Part shown: in pieces, positions 1-8,104 of the stretch | How positions within the stretch are numbered: position 1 is the stretch's first letter | Layout: every line of letters begins with the position of its first letter | Assembly: GCA_017860295.1 (NCBI GenBank) | Contig: JAFNAS010000012.1 | Location: forward strand, 62,001 to 126,000 | Origin: Bacteroidota bacterium | Lineage (GTDB): Bacteria; Bacteroidota; Bacteroidia; Bacteroidales; Paludibacteraceae | Reading direction: 5' to 3' | DNA length: 64,000 nt | The notes under the pieces: model-generated | Told to the model about the DNA's origin: nothing | What the model saw: the letters and a program-made list of their open reading frames with translations, nothing else | Database searches by the model: none | Program-made: the position numbers and the translations under genes

Positions 1-233
1 GTAGCCAACAGGTGACGGATGCTTGCCAGAAACACGGCGGATTCTATCTGGGTTCGATTGGTGGTCCGGCTGCAATTTTGGCCAAAAACAATATCAAGAG
101 CATCAAATGTGTGGAATATCCTGAATTGGGTATGGAAGCCATTTGGCAAATCGAAGTGGAAGATTTTCCTGCCTTCATTCTGGTGGATGACAAAGGCAAC
201 GATTTCTTCAAACAGATTCGTCCCCGTGTATAA
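1..233 (+). CDS. Fumarate hydratase class I (Fe-S type), C-terminal fragment
   Basis: This is the 3' end of a gene that begins upstream of the window; the frame is open from base 3. The roughly 76 visible residues ([17 protein letters not shown]..., then [20 protein letters not shown]) match the C-terminal beta domain of class I iron-sulfur fumarases, which hydrate fumarate to malate in the TCA cycle or in reductive succinate metabolism. The catalytic and cluster-binding N-terminal part is not in view. The GTG at 12 in the ORF track is internal, not a start. A strong bidirectional terminator follows 30 bases after the stop. The family call rests on recognising this conserved segment and is fairly secure. 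Confidence 0.85.
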   Translation, partial: SQQVTDACQKHGGFYLGSIGGPAAILAKNNIKSIKCVEYPELGMEAIWQIEVEDFPAFILVDDKGNDFFKQIRPRV

Positions 234-257
234 TCCGGGTCGATACCGATTGATAAC

Positions 258-297
258 AAAAAGAAGGGACACACGATCGTGTGTCCCTTCTTTTTTA
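258..297. terminator. Bidirectional rho-independent terminator
   Basis: A perfect 12-bp stem (GAAGGGACACAC/GTGTGTCCCTTC, loop GATC, 263-290) is flanked by an A-run on the left and a T-run on the right. It can therefore end the fumarase transcript on the plus strand and the convergent gene at 316-966 on the minus strand. Confidence 0.9.
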
Positions 298-315
298 TGC
301 AAATAATAGGTTGTT

Positions 316-966
316 TTATCTGTTGGCGTACAATAAAATGGCCGTTCCGTCGTGATCGCCTGTCGTGAACTGATTGGTGTTGATGTTGTTTCCCAGATTG
401 TACCGGCCTACGATTTTGTATGTTTGCCCTTTGTCGAGTTTCTGGCAAAAATCGTTACGAGCAATCAGAAAGGAGCGAAAAGCATGGTGTGCTTTCGTGA
501 AGAGTTGAAAAACTTCGCGGCTAAAGGCTCCTACAAACACATATTGTCCATCATAGTATTCAGGTCCCATTATGCGCCCGTGATTATTGGTCTTGAGAAA
601 GCTTCTGTTTGCCAGAGCTCGTTTGTACTCGTCGGGGAGCTGGTGAATATATGCACCTCCTACTTCTGCACAGTATCCCCACGAATGTCCTTTCTTGTCC
701 TTGTAACCAAACTTTCGGCACTCAGTTATCAGCTTAGCAATGGCCTCTTCGCGACTTTTGGCAAACGGATCGACAATTACCACGTTAATAGGTTCCAGAA
801 GCTCTTTTTTCTGATACTTGGCCCCCAACCAATTGGCAGGAGCTCCGTCACGTTTTTCGAGCCATTTGCCGATAGGGGGTAGCTTTATATTCTGATCCGG
901 ATTTTGAGCATTGGTAAAGTGAAAGCTTACAACAAACAGCAATAAGATAGTTGTTAATCGCAACAT
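316..966 (-). CDS. Secreted protein of unknown function
   Basis: The 216-residue product starts with a typical signal peptide (MLRLTTILLLFVVSFHFTNAQ, cleavage probably after NA-Q), so it is exported to the periplasm or beyond. The mature part has no motif I can assign. It is rich in short aromatic and basic stretches, with a notable C-terminal GDHDGTAILLY and a central GYKDKKGHSWGYC. A consensus promoter lies about 60 bases upstream of the ATG and the gene stands alone as a transcription unit ending in the shared terminator. I do not recognise the family. A domain search of the mature part would be the useful test. Confidence 0.75.
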   Translation of the reverse strand: MLRLTTILLLFVVSFHFTNAQNPDQNIKLPPIGKWLEKRDGAPANWLGAKYQKKELLEPINVVIVDPFAKSREEAIAKLITECRKFGYKDKKGHSWGYCAEVGGAYIHQLPDEYKRALANRSFLKTNNHGRIMGPEYYDGQYVFVGAFSREVFQLFTKAHHAFRSFLIARNDFCQKLDKGQTYKIVGRYNLGNNINTNQFTTGDHDGTAILLYANR

Positions 967-1027
967 TTTGATTACAAAAAAATCCGTTTTTGTTTATAAA
1001 GTAAAAGAGAAGAATAAATATGCAGTG

Positions 1028-1035
1028 CAAAGGTA
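1028..1035 (-). promoter_or_regulatory. Bacteroidetes -7 element TACCTTTG
   Basis: This is a perfect match to the Bacteroidetes primary sigma -7 consensus TAnnTTTG on the minus strand, about 60 bases before the ATG of the secreted protein at 966. No clear -33 TTTG is seen. Confidence 0.6.
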
Positions 1036-1117
1036 ATGAGATTTTGCTTGTGCTCTCTTTTTTATTCTGTTAAACTAACCAACCTAATCTTAAAAAGTTT
1101 GTTTTCTGATATTTGGT

Positions 1118-1966
1118 TTATAAAGCAATCGATTCGCAAATATAATCGGGAATAATGCCATAAGAGCGAATCATCAACTCGTAACTGTCGGGTTGAATGT
1201 TGCCGGTGAGCACAAGGCAGGTGTCGATTCCGAATTTGTTGCCACCGATGATGTCGGTTATTAGCGAGTCACCCACCATCAAGATATCATTTTTGGTTAC
1301 CTCGTGTTCTCGGGCACAATAATCGAATGCAAAACTGAACATCTGGGAATCGGGTTTCCCGAATCGGATAAATGTTTTTCGGGCAAGAGCTTCGAGCATA
1401 TCGCCGACAGCGCCCACCGAAATAGCCACGTCTTTACGGGTTACCGGATAGGTGCCGTCGGTATTGGCAACGATGACTGGAATCGGTTTTTTACGAATCA
1501 GATTGAGTGCCTTGATTAAATCGACATTCCAGTCGAAGCCTTCGTCGTCGAGCAGTACCAGCGCACTAATGTCGATGTAATTCTCAAGGTCGACATCTTT
1601 GATAGAGATAGTTTTCAGTCCTTCGTTTTCGATGTAATGGGCAGAGGCATCGGTTCCCAGATAGGCAATGCGTCCTTTTTGAACCTTATTTTGAATATAT
1701 TCGCGTGCCAACATTCCCGATGAAATAATCTTTCGCTCTGTTACTTGATCGATTCCCGCATTGATATACGATTTGGCCAGTAACTCGGGACTGCGCGAAG
1801 CATCGTTGGTAAGTATATAGAAGGCAATGTCGTTTTCTTGCAGAAACTGAAACATTTCTTTTACTCCGGGCAACATCCCTTTGTAGTTTTTCAACACGCC
1901 GTAAGCATCGAAAAAAATCACCTTGTACTTCAAGGCAACGTCCTTAAAATCATCAAGCCCCATCAT
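1118..1966 (-). CDS. HAD-superfamily hydrolase, class IIA (NagD/AraL-like)
   Basis: The 282-residue protein has the HAD motifs in order: motif I FFDAYGVL near residue 18 with the nucleophilic Asp, motif II ILTND near residue 52, the Lys motif FGKPDSQMF, and motif IV ILMVGDSLITDI with both acidic residues. The long cap between motifs II and III and the FGKP element are typical of class IIA (C2 cap) phosphatases acting on small phosphorylated metabolites in the cytoplasm. The second Asp of the usual DxD in motif I is Tyr here (D-A-Y), which removes the standard acid/base residue. Substrate cannot be predicted. It lies 36 bases downstream of the amidotransferase gene on the same strand and may be cotranscribed with it. 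Confidence 0.85.
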   Translation of the reverse strand: MMGLDDFKDVALKYKVIFFDAYGVLKNYKGMLPGVKEMFQFLQENDIAFYILTNDASRSPELLAKSYINAGIDQVTERKIISSGMLAREYIQNKVQKGRIAYLGTDASAHYIENEGLKTISIKDVDLENYIDISALVLLDDEGFDWNVDLIKALNLIRKKPIPVIVANTDGTYPVTRKDVAISVGAVGDMLEALARKTFIRFGKPDSQMFSFAFDYCAREHEVTKNDILMVGDSLITDIIGGNKFGIDTCLVLTGNIQPDSYELMIRSYGIIPDYICESIAL

Positions 1967-2002
1967 AGTAATTGTGAATTATGAGTTGTAACGTATGAAT
2001 TG

Positions 2003-2719
2003 TTATAAAGAATCGATAAACGACTTAAATACCAGTTTGTTGCCAGGATGTTCCTGATACATTCGTTCGGGATGAAATTGCAGTCCAACCACAAATTTAT
2101 GTGCCGGGTGATAGATTCCTTCAATCAGTCCGTCGGGGGCTTGAGCCATGGCAACTAATTCCGGCGCCAGTTTTTTAATTCCTTGGTGGTGATAGGTATT
2201 GACCAGAATCTCTTTTTGTTTATACCACTCCATCAACGGTGTATTTTCAAAAATGGAGAGTGGATGGCGGTGGGTATCGTAGTGGTCGTAGTCGATATGC
2301 ACGATACTGCGTTTGTTCACCTCGTGAATATCGAGGTGAAGGCTCCCGCCGAAAACGACGTTAATCATGTGCATACCGCGACAAAAACCGAGAATCGGTT
2401 TGTCGTGCTCTACGGCATGACGGCAGCAGGTAATTTCAATCTCGTCTTTAATGGGGTCGTATTCGTCCAGCTTGCTCACGCTGTAGTTTTCGTTATAATA
2501 TGCAGGGCTGATGTCTCCGCCTTCCGACATCAGTAGTCCGTCGTAGTTGTTGAGGTAATCGGGTAGGTTGGCGATGGTACCTTCCGAAATGGGTATCATG
2601 ATAGGCATTACACCACCCTGTGCCAGAATCTGGAGGTAAATCTCCGAGACCCAGTTTATCAATTTGTTTTTTCTTAGTTCACGTCGTGTGACTATCAGTA
2701 CTTTTTTCTTGGTTGACAT
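2003..2719 (-). CDS. Class I glutamine amidotransferase-like gamma-glutamyl hydrolase (peptidase C26, PuuD-like)
   Basis: The 238-residue protein carries the C26 signature: a nucleophile elbow GFCRGMHMINVVFGG, and the catalytic His-Glu pair in GLQFHPERM near the C terminus. GLLMSEGGDISPAYY is the usual oxyanion-region motif. Members hydrolyse gamma-glutamyl amides such as gamma-glutamyl-GABA in the cytoplasm. The ORF-track start at 2737 is a TTG; the ATG at 2719 (MSTKKKVLIV) is preferred because it begins directly at the first beta strand. It may share a transcript with the HAD gene downstream. The exact substrate is unknown, since the family also includes peptidoglycan and folate gamma-glutamyl hydrolases. 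Confidence 0.85.
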   Translation of the reverse strand: MSTKKKVLIVTRRELRKNKLINWVSEIYLQILAQGGVMPIMIPISEGTIANLPDYLNNYDGLLMSEGGDISPAYYNENYSVSKLDEYDPIKDEIEITCCRHAVEHDKPILGFCRGMHMINVVFGGSLHLDIHEVNKRSIVHIDYDHYDTHRHPLSIFENTPLMEWYKQKEILVNTYHHQGIKKLAPELVAMAQAPDGLIEGIYHPAHKFVVGLQFHPERMYQEHPGNKLVFKSFIDSL

Positions 2720-2795
2720 GGTTGTTTTGTTCTGCAATTTCTCTGTTGGATAACGTTGGATGCACGTTGTATTTACCGTGGCAAAGGTGTTTACA

Positions 2796-3056
2796 TTATA
2801 TACGGTCTACTGTTATCACTCTGAATGTGTTTGAATTGATAGTTATTCTAATGTTCTGTTGTGTGTTGCTAATGTAGAAATTTTTCCCTGTTTTCTGAAA
2901 ATGGTGCATCTCTGTCTGGTCTATTATGCCAGCTATCAGCGTTTCAATTTCATGTTTTTGCAGCATTGTGTTGAGTTTTTTGTTTATTCGATCATACACA
3001 AGTTCCGTGTAGCAAATATTGTTCAGAATCTTTGATTTCTCGATCTTCTCGGTCAT
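2796..3056 (-). CDS. DUF3781 family protein
   Basis: This 86-residue protein matches my memory of the DUF3781 family: ILNNICYTELVYDRINKKL at the N terminus, then GKNFYIS and ITINSNTFRVITVDRI at the C terminus. The family has no established function and is found mostly in Firmicutes and Bacteroidetes. It starts one base after the stop of the aminotransferase gene, so the two are almost certainly cotranscribed and possibly translationally coupled. No membrane segment or signal peptide is visible, so it should be cytoplasmic. Confidence 0.75.
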   Translation of the reverse strand: MTEKIEKSKILNNICYTELVYDRINKKLNTMLQKHEIETLIAGIIDQTEMHHFQKTGKNFYISNTQQNIRITINSNTFRVITVDRI

Positions 3057-3057
3057 C

Positions 3058-4176
3058 TTATTGTTTGCTTATTTCTTTCAGGGCTGCAATGAGCAGCTTG
3101 TCTTTTGCCATTCCTTGCGAAGCTACCCGGATGTGCTGGTTGTCCATTCCGGTTTTGTTGCTGCAATCGCGCACATAGAGATGGTATTCTTCCAAAAGTT
3201 TGTGCTGCAGTTCGGTAGCGGTCATTCCGTATAAAATTTTAATCAATACAAAATTGCTGGCGGTAGGATATGCCCAAAAGCCGTCAATAGTAGATAATTC
3301 GTTGTACAGATAGCGAACGTCTTTAATTACCCGCAACCGGGCTTTTTGATATTGTGCATCAGTTGAAGGTAGCAGCGTGATAAAATACTCGGCTACAGTG
3401 TTGATGTTCCATACCGGCGTAAGTGTCCGCAGGCGTTTTAACAGTTCCATGTTGGCCGTGCAACAATAACCTAAACGCAAACCGGGCACTCCACAGTGTT
3501 TGCTCATCGAACGCACCACAATTACATTAGGGTGATGTTTTACATGCGGTAGCAGAGTGGGAATGTCTTCGTCGGCAAAGTCCATAAACGATTCATCGAC
3601 AATGATGAGCCGTAGATGTTGCATCCGGTTGAGGAAAACGATCATCTCCTTGAGTGATAATAGTTGTCCTGTAGGATTGCCCGGGTTGATAATCAGAGCA
3701 GAAGTGATGCCTTGCTCATCGATCCATTGGGCATACTCATTCAGATCGAGTTGATAGTTCTTTTCGGGCGGAAGCTGAAATAGATGAGCACACTCCTGCT
3801 TTTTCAATTTCTCGGTATATTCGCTGAAGGTGGGAACTGGAATTGCAAAGTCGTCGATAAACTCTTTCTGAATAATGGTAATCAGCTCGGAAGCTCCGTT
3901 GCCAATCAGTAGTTGTTCGGGCTTCACGTGAAGTACTTTTGACAGATATTCTTGGGACAGCCGTGGATTGCTTGACGGATACGATTTCATTAACATCGGT
4001 AACCGATCCTGAATTTTTTTGGTAAGGCGCTTGTCAGGATAGTAAGGATTGGCAATAAAACAAAAATCGGTTACTTTCGACAACATTTTTTCGCCCACTA
4101 TATCGACCAGAGATGGAGAATGTGATGTTTCGTAAAACAGGTGACGGTTTATCTTGAGTTTTTTCTTTGTGAACAT
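3058..4176 (-). CDS. PLP-dependent class I/II aminotransferase, HisC/CobD-like
   Basis: The product (372 residues from the ATG at 4176) is a fold-type I PLP enzyme. It shows IGNGASELI early, NPGNPTGQ in the middle, IIVDESFMDF with the PLP-pyridine Asp, and VVRSMSKHCGVPGLRLGY with the Schiff-base Lys. These match histidinol-phosphate aminotransferase and the related CobD threonine-phosphate decarboxylase group. No his or cob genes are nearby, so the substrate stays open. The ORF-track start at 4263 is rejected because a consensus promoter (4197-4204) lies inside that extension. The DUF3781 gene follows after one base. Confidence 0.85.
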   Translation of the reverse strand: MFTKKKLKINRHLFYETSHSPSLVDIVGEKMLSKVTDFCFIANPYYPDKRLTKKIQDRLPMLMKSYPSSNPRLSQEYLSKVLHVKPEQLLIGNGASELITIIQKEFIDDFAIPVPTFSEYTEKLKKQECAHLFQLPPEKNYQLDLNEYAQWIDEQGITSALIINPGNPTGQLLSLKEMIVFLNRMQHLRLIIVDESFMDFADEDIPTLLPHVKHHPNVIVVRSMSKHCGVPGLRLGYCCTANMELLKRLRTLTPVWNINTVAEYFITLLPSTDAQYQKARLRVIKDVRYLYNELSTIDGFWAYPTASNFVLIKILYGMTATELQHKLLEEYHLYVRDCSNKTGMDNQHIRVASQGMAKDKLLIAALKEISKQ

Positions 4177-4196
4177 GATACAGTCAATGGTTGTGT

Positions 4197-4204
4197 CAAA
4201 AGTA
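4197..4204 (-). promoter_or_regulatory. Bacteroidetes -7 element TACTTTTG
   Basis: This perfect TAnnTTTG match lies 20 bases upstream of the ATG at 4176. It fixes the aminotransferase start, since the longer ORF would begin before its own promoter. Confidence 0.6.
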
Positions 4205-4315
4205 CAAAAATATTCACGTTGAATAAGGGTTCGGAGAGGTTTTTTCTTGACAAATGTAAGCAAGGTGCCCCCGTAATATGACTCCGGAGGTACTTTGCTA
4301 AAAGTAAAAAAAACA

Positions 4316-4747
4316 TTACTGCTTTTCTTTGCTGCTTATCATCCAGTTAATATCGAATTTATCGGTACACATACCGAAATATTCGCCCCAAAAAGTAATT
4401 CCCATAGGCATGGCGATCTTTCCATCCTCTGAAAGAGCTTCGAATATGCGATCGGCTTCTTCATGAGTGTCAACGGCAACCGAAAGGGTAACATTATTTC
4501 CCGTTGTCATTCGTGGCGACCATTCGTCACCGCCGTCACTTCCCATCAAGATTGCATTGTCGCTGATTGGCAGCGCAATGTGCATTATTTTGTTCAGGAA
4601 GGGTTCGGGTACAACCAAATCGTCTTGTTGTGGCATGTCGCAGAAGCGTTCCAGACGTGAGATTTTGGCATGAAATACTTGTTCGTAAAACTTGAATGCA
4701 TTTTCGCATGTACCTGGAAATGCCAGGTATGGATTGATATTAATCAT
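4316..4747 (-). CDS. VOC superfamily protein, PhnB/YjdN-like
   Basis: The 143-residue protein begins MININPYLAFPGTCENAFKFYEQVF, the hallmark first beta-alpha unit of PhnB-type vicinal-oxygen-chelate proteins, and continues with the second module ILMGSDGGDEW and the C-terminal GITFWGEYFGMCTDKFDINWM. Length and order match E. coli YjdN. Members are cytoplasmic and mostly of unknown activity, and few keep a full set of metal ligands. A consensus promoter lies about 100 bases upstream and the gene seems to be its own unit. Glyoxalase or dioxygenase activity is not implied. Confidence 0.85.
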   Translation of the reverse strand: MININPYLAFPGTCENAFKFYEQVFHAKISRLERFCDMPQQDDLVVPEPFLNKIMHIALPISDNAILMGSDGGDEWSPRMTTGNNVTLSVAVDTHEEADRIFEALSEDGKIAMPMGITFWGEYFGMCTDKFDINWMISSKEKQ

Positions 4748-4849
4748 AACGTCAAAAATTAGAGGTTTAGGGAGGCCCTGTTTTTATTGTTTTGGTTAGA
4801 AAGCGTATTTCTAATTGCTTCAATACAGCTGCACAAACCAATCAATTTT

Positions 4850-4857
4850 CAAATATA
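4850..4857 (-). promoter_or_regulatory. Bacteroidetes -7 element TATATTTG
   Basis: A perfect TAnnTTTG on the minus strand, giving the PhnB-like gene a leader of about 95 bases. Confidence 0.5.
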
Positions 4858-4992
4858 GTCTTAAATAGACAGCTTTTGAAAATTTTCGGGTAAAAATAGT
4901 GGGTAAAAATGATAATTGCAGAAGTGTGCTGTTATTCGTGTTTTGAAAATAATAATATTATTGCTTTGTTTATCAGTTTATTGTGATTTTAT

Positions 4993-5400
4993 TTATTGCG
5001 CGGTGGCTACTTTTATCTCTGTTAACTTGATGCCGTTTTTGTCTTTATACAGACAGGAGATAATAATTCGATTCTGTCGCAGAAATTCAATGCGTGCGTT
5101 GTTGGTTATGCCCTGCCGTACTACTGGTTCCAGATAATGGCGTAGCTGTAGCGTGTCAACGGAATCTTTTACAGCATTGAGAATGGTGTAGCTAAAGCGA
5201 AATTCGTGGTTGTTCACCGAAGTATTGTCGAAACGGGTTATCTTATCGACCATCATCGGGCACTGCCGGTTGAATTCGTTGGAAATCTGCAATAACGTGG
5301 TTTCTGTCGATGGGGATAATATAAATCGTTGAACCATGAATAGAACGGCAGCTCCTATTGTGGCTCCGACGATTACAGTAATGATTGTGTGGCGTTTCAT
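4993..5400 (-). CDS. Small membrane-anchored protein of unknown function
   Basis: The protein is 135 residues from the ATG at 5400. It has a short basic N terminus, one hydrophobic segment (about TVIVGATIGAAVLFMVQRF) and a periplasmic domain of about 105 residues with no recognisable motif. The start is chosen because its ATG overlaps the upstream TGA as ATGA, a classic coupling arrangement, whereas the ORF-track start lies six codons earlier. It therefore forms a two-gene operon with the alpha/beta hydrolase. I do not recognise the family. A role linked to that hydrolase is only an inference from coupling. Confidence 0.7.
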   Translation of the reverse strand: MKRHTIITVIVGATIGAAVLFMVQRFILSPSTETTLLQISNEFNRQCPMMVDKITRFDNTSVNNHEFRFSYTILNAVKDSVDTLQLRHYLEPVVRQGITNNARIEFLRQNRIIISCLYKDKNGIKLTEIKVATAQ

Positions 5401-6617
5401 TTGTTCAGATAATCGCAAAATTGATTGAAAGTAGCGCGGAAAGCACCGTCCACTTTGTCGCGGATAGTCTCTTTGTTGACGAACGGATTCTCGTGCGTGT
5501 ATGGATAATCAAAATCGGTTACGATGACTTCGGTCGGAATGTCGTGTGCCGCGCCCTTGAGCGTGTTAACCACATCGTAAGCGGGGATAACTTTATCTTG
5601 TTCGAGTGCAATGGCAAAGATTTGCGAACTGATTTCGCGAAATCGTTTTTCGCGTTCCAGGCGTTTGACCTTGAAATCGAGCATCATGCGGAACGAATGA
5701 CCTTCGGGGTGTTCTTCCAGATAGTGGTAAAGTCGTTTCTCTCGTTTCAAATGGCTCTCAAGATGCTCTACCAGATAAGAATACAAAGCAACGTTGGCTT
5801 CGCTGTCGAGAATGGCTTTCGATACAGGAGTGAGGCGGTTAAATGTCGGTCCTCCGCAAAAGGCCAGCAGTTTGGCATTGGTGAAATAGCCTTTTGGATC
5901 GGTTAGTTTTAGAATTTCCGAAAGAAAAGTACCGATGGAGTAGGAGAAGAAATGAAACTGCATGTCTGGATTGAGAGACGCATATTGCCCGGCTTTTACT
6001 TCATCAATGAATTGGACAATGTCATAGTAGGTTTGCAACCCCGACCATATAAATCGTTGTGGTTTAGATTGTACACGCGTACTGATGGCAACATTGGAAA
6101 AACTGGATTGCAGCAAATCTGGAAAATGATCTTTGCGGCATTGACTGACACTGTGCATCAGGCGACGGTCGCTCCAGACCGAGAGTGCCCGGTTCATGTG
6201 AAACGCCATTGGACAGAGTACCACGCAGCGATGGGTGTTTTTGGCAAGGCAATATGCCCAGGGCAGGTATTTAGTCCACGATTTTTCATTGAATCCGTGC
6301 ATCAACAAGATTGCCTCTTTTTCATTTTTTTGCTGACGGGGAATAAAAATGTGAAAGTTAAACTCTTTGTTTTCATTTACTTCCGAATCTATCAGGTCGA
6401 GACCTTCTTCCGTGTAGCCAAGATCCGTTTTGAAAATTTCGTCGTGAAAGTCTAGATTGTGTTCTTTGCAATGTAATTGTGTATTTCCTTGCAGAATAGT
6501 CCAGTTGGTCGATTGGAATGTCTGATTTTGAACGGATACGAATTCATCTATTTCTATTGTTGTTTCATTCGGGTTGACCTTTGCCTCCAGTAAATTATAC
6601 AAGTCTAAATAATCCAT
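5397..6617 (-). CDS. Alpha/beta hydrolase-fold protein
   Basis: The product is about 406 residues. EAILLMHGFNEKSWTKYLPWAY is the oxyanion-loop strand of an alpha/beta hydrolase, FFSYSIGTFLSEIL supplies a nucleophile elbow (S-Y-S-I-G in place of G-x-S-x-G), and the C-terminal IALEQDKVIPAYDVV and FDYPYTHENPF look like the Asp and His regions. No signal peptide is visible, so it is probably cytoplasmic. Closest-looking proteins are Bacteroidetes hydrolases of unknown substrate. The ORF-track start at 6695 is upstream of the promoter element at 6683-6690, so the ATG at 6617 (MDYLDLYNLL) is preferred. The membrane protein downstream overlaps by ATGA. Confidence 0.75.
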   Translation of the reverse strand: MDYLDLYNLLEAKVNPNETTIEIDEFVSVQNQTFQSTNWTILQGNTQLHCKEHNLDFHDEIFKTDLGYTEEGLDLIDSEVNENKEFNFHIFIPRQQKNEKEAILLMHGFNEKSWTKYLPWAYCLAKNTHRCVVLCPMAFHMNRALSVWSDRRLMHSVSQCRKDHFPDLLQSSFSNVAISTRVQSKPQRFIWSGLQTYYDIVQFIDEVKAGQYASLNPDMQFHFFSYSIGTFLSEILKLTDPKGYFTNAKLLAFCGGPTFNRLTPVSKAILDSEANVALYSYLVEHLESHLKREKRLYHYLEEHPEGHSFRMMLDFKVKRLEREKRFREISSQIFAIALEQDKVIPAYDVVNTLKGAAHDIPTEVIVTDFDYPYTHENPFVNKETIRDKVDGAFRATFNQFCDYLNK

Positions 6618-6682
6618 GAGATTCCGGTAATATAAATTAAACACTACGAGTCTGAAAATCGGATATTTTGTTGATCTCATTG

Positions 6683-6690
6683 CAAAGTTA
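6683..6690 (-). promoter_or_regulatory. Bacteroidetes -7 element TAACTTTG
   Basis: A perfect TAnnTTTG on the minus strand. It lies inside the ORF-track version of the alpha/beta hydrolase and so argues for the internal ATG at 6617. Confidence 0.55.
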
Positions 6691-6796
6691 CCCATTTATA
6701 ACGGGAATATTCAAAATTTATTCTTTTGTAAGGGGAATGTCTTACTAAAAATAAGGTAAAATGCTACCGTGCACTTTTAGGGTACAAAAATTTTTT

Positions 6797-6804
6797 TAAC
6801 TTTG
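6797..6804 (+). promoter_or_regulatory. Bacteroidetes -7 element TAACTTTG upstream of dxr
   Basis: A perfect TAnnTTTG about 65 bases before the dxr ATG, likely the promoter of the dxr-rseP-ftsB-like operon. It is divergent from the element at 6683-6690. Confidence 0.6.
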
Positions 6805-6869
6805 CATCATGGATTCTTGTGTGAAGTTATTAGTGATCCTTTGCATAAGTGTCTATTTTTTAATTTACT

Positions 6870-8054
6870 ATGAACTCACCTTCAGTAAACAGACAAACAC
6901 AACAAATAGCTATACTGGGTTCTACCGGCTCTATTGGAACTCAAGCCCTTGAAGTTATCTCTGCGCATCCCGACCGTTTTGAAGTATATGCTCTGACGGC
7001 AAATAGAAATGTTGATTTGCTTATTCAGCAGGCTATTCAGGTTCAGCCCGAAGTGGTTGCCATTGCAAGCGATGCCTGTTATTCTAAGTTAAAAGAGGCG
7101 TTGGGTCATTTACCTATCAAAGTATTTGCCGGGAGTGATTCGATTGCACAGATTGCCGAGATGGAGACAGTAGATGTTGTCCTGACGGCAATGGTAGGCT
7201 ATTCGGGGCTGTTGCCTACCTTGAACGCACTGCGGGCCGGAAAGAAGATTGCCCTTGCCAATAAAGAGACCATGGTGGTGGCTGGCGAGTTGGTTCGCGA
7301 TCTGGCTCAACGTTATCATAGCCCTATTATTCCGGTCGATTCTGAGCATTCGGCTATTTTTCAGTGTCTTACGGGTGAAATAGGGAATGAGGTGGAAAAA
7401 ATTATTCTGACCGCATCCGGAGGCCCGTTTCGCAATAAAGAGTTTGATTATCTGAAAACGGTAACCAAGCGTGAAGCTCTCAGGCATCCCAACTGGGATA
7501 TGGGGGCTAAAATAACGATAGATTCGGCAAGTATGATGAATAAAGGCTTCGAAGTAATTGAAGCCAAATGGTTGTTCGGACTTTCACCGGAACTAATAGA
7601 GGTGGTGGTACATCCCCAGTCCATTATTCATTCGATGGTGCAGTTTGCCGATGGTGCCATTAAAGCGCAGATGGGGTTGCCTGATATGAAATTGCCGATC
7701 TTGTATGCGTTTTCGTATCCCGACCGGTTGAAGACCGATTATCCGCGTCTCAACTTTGCCGATTATCCGCAATTGACGTTTGAGAAACCGGATACGGGTA
7801 AATTCCGCAATTTGGCGTTTGCCTATGAAGCGATGCGACGAAAAGGAAATGCCGCCTGCATTCTGAATGCGGCCAACGAAATAGTAGTGGCTGCTTTTCT
7901 GAGAGATGCAATTGGCTTTTTGCAAATGTCGGATGTCATCGAGGCAACGATGGCTAAGGTTTCGTTTTTGCTTCAACCCTCTTATGAAGATTATGTGGCT
8001 ACCGATGCCGAAGCCCGTGCGGTTGCTACCGAACTGGTGAAACAATGCGGATGA
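6870..8054 (+). CDS. dxr: 1-deoxy-D-xylulose 5-phosphate reductoisomerase
   Basis: Dxr converts DXP to 2-C-methyl-erythritol 4-phosphate using NADPH, the first committed step of the MEP isoprenoid pathway in the cytoplasm. The 394-residue length is normal. The N terminus has the NADPH fold motif AILGSTGSIGTQALEV. ANKETMVVAG, PVDSEHSAIFQCL and the metal/substrate region TIDSASMMNKGFEVIEA follow, then HPQSIIHSMV. All catalytic acidic and Ser/Lys positions I can recognise look intact. It is the first gene of a rightward cluster with rseP and an FtsB-like gene. The dxr-rseP order is common in Bacteroidetes and proteobacteria. Confidence 0.97.
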   Translation: MNSPSVNRQTQQIAILGSTGSIGTQALEVISAHPDRFEVYALTANRNVDLLIQQAIQVQPEVVAIASDACYSKLKEALGHLPIKVFAGSDSIAQIAEMETVDVVLTAMVGYSGLLPTLNALRAGKKIALANKETMVVAGELVRDLAQRYHSPIIPVDSEHSAIFQCLTGEIGNEVEKIILTASGGPFRNKEFDYLKTVTKREALRHPNWDMGAKITIDSASMMNKGFEVIEAKWLFGLSPELIEVVVHPQSIIHSMVQFADGAIKAQMGLPDMKLPILYAFSYPDRLKTDYPRLNFADYPQLTFEKPDTGKFRNLAFAYEAMRRKGNAACILNAANEIVVAAFLRDAIGFLQMSDVIEATMAKVSFLLQPSYEDYVATDAEARAVATELVKQCG

Positions 8055-8104
8055 TTTGATTGTTGAATGTGTATTAAATTGTAATATTATACAGAATTTA
8101 TTGA

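Noticed and set aside
5385-5906. Plus-strand ORF of 173 codons
   Set aside because: Antisense to the alpha/beta hydrolase gene, no promoter or motif.
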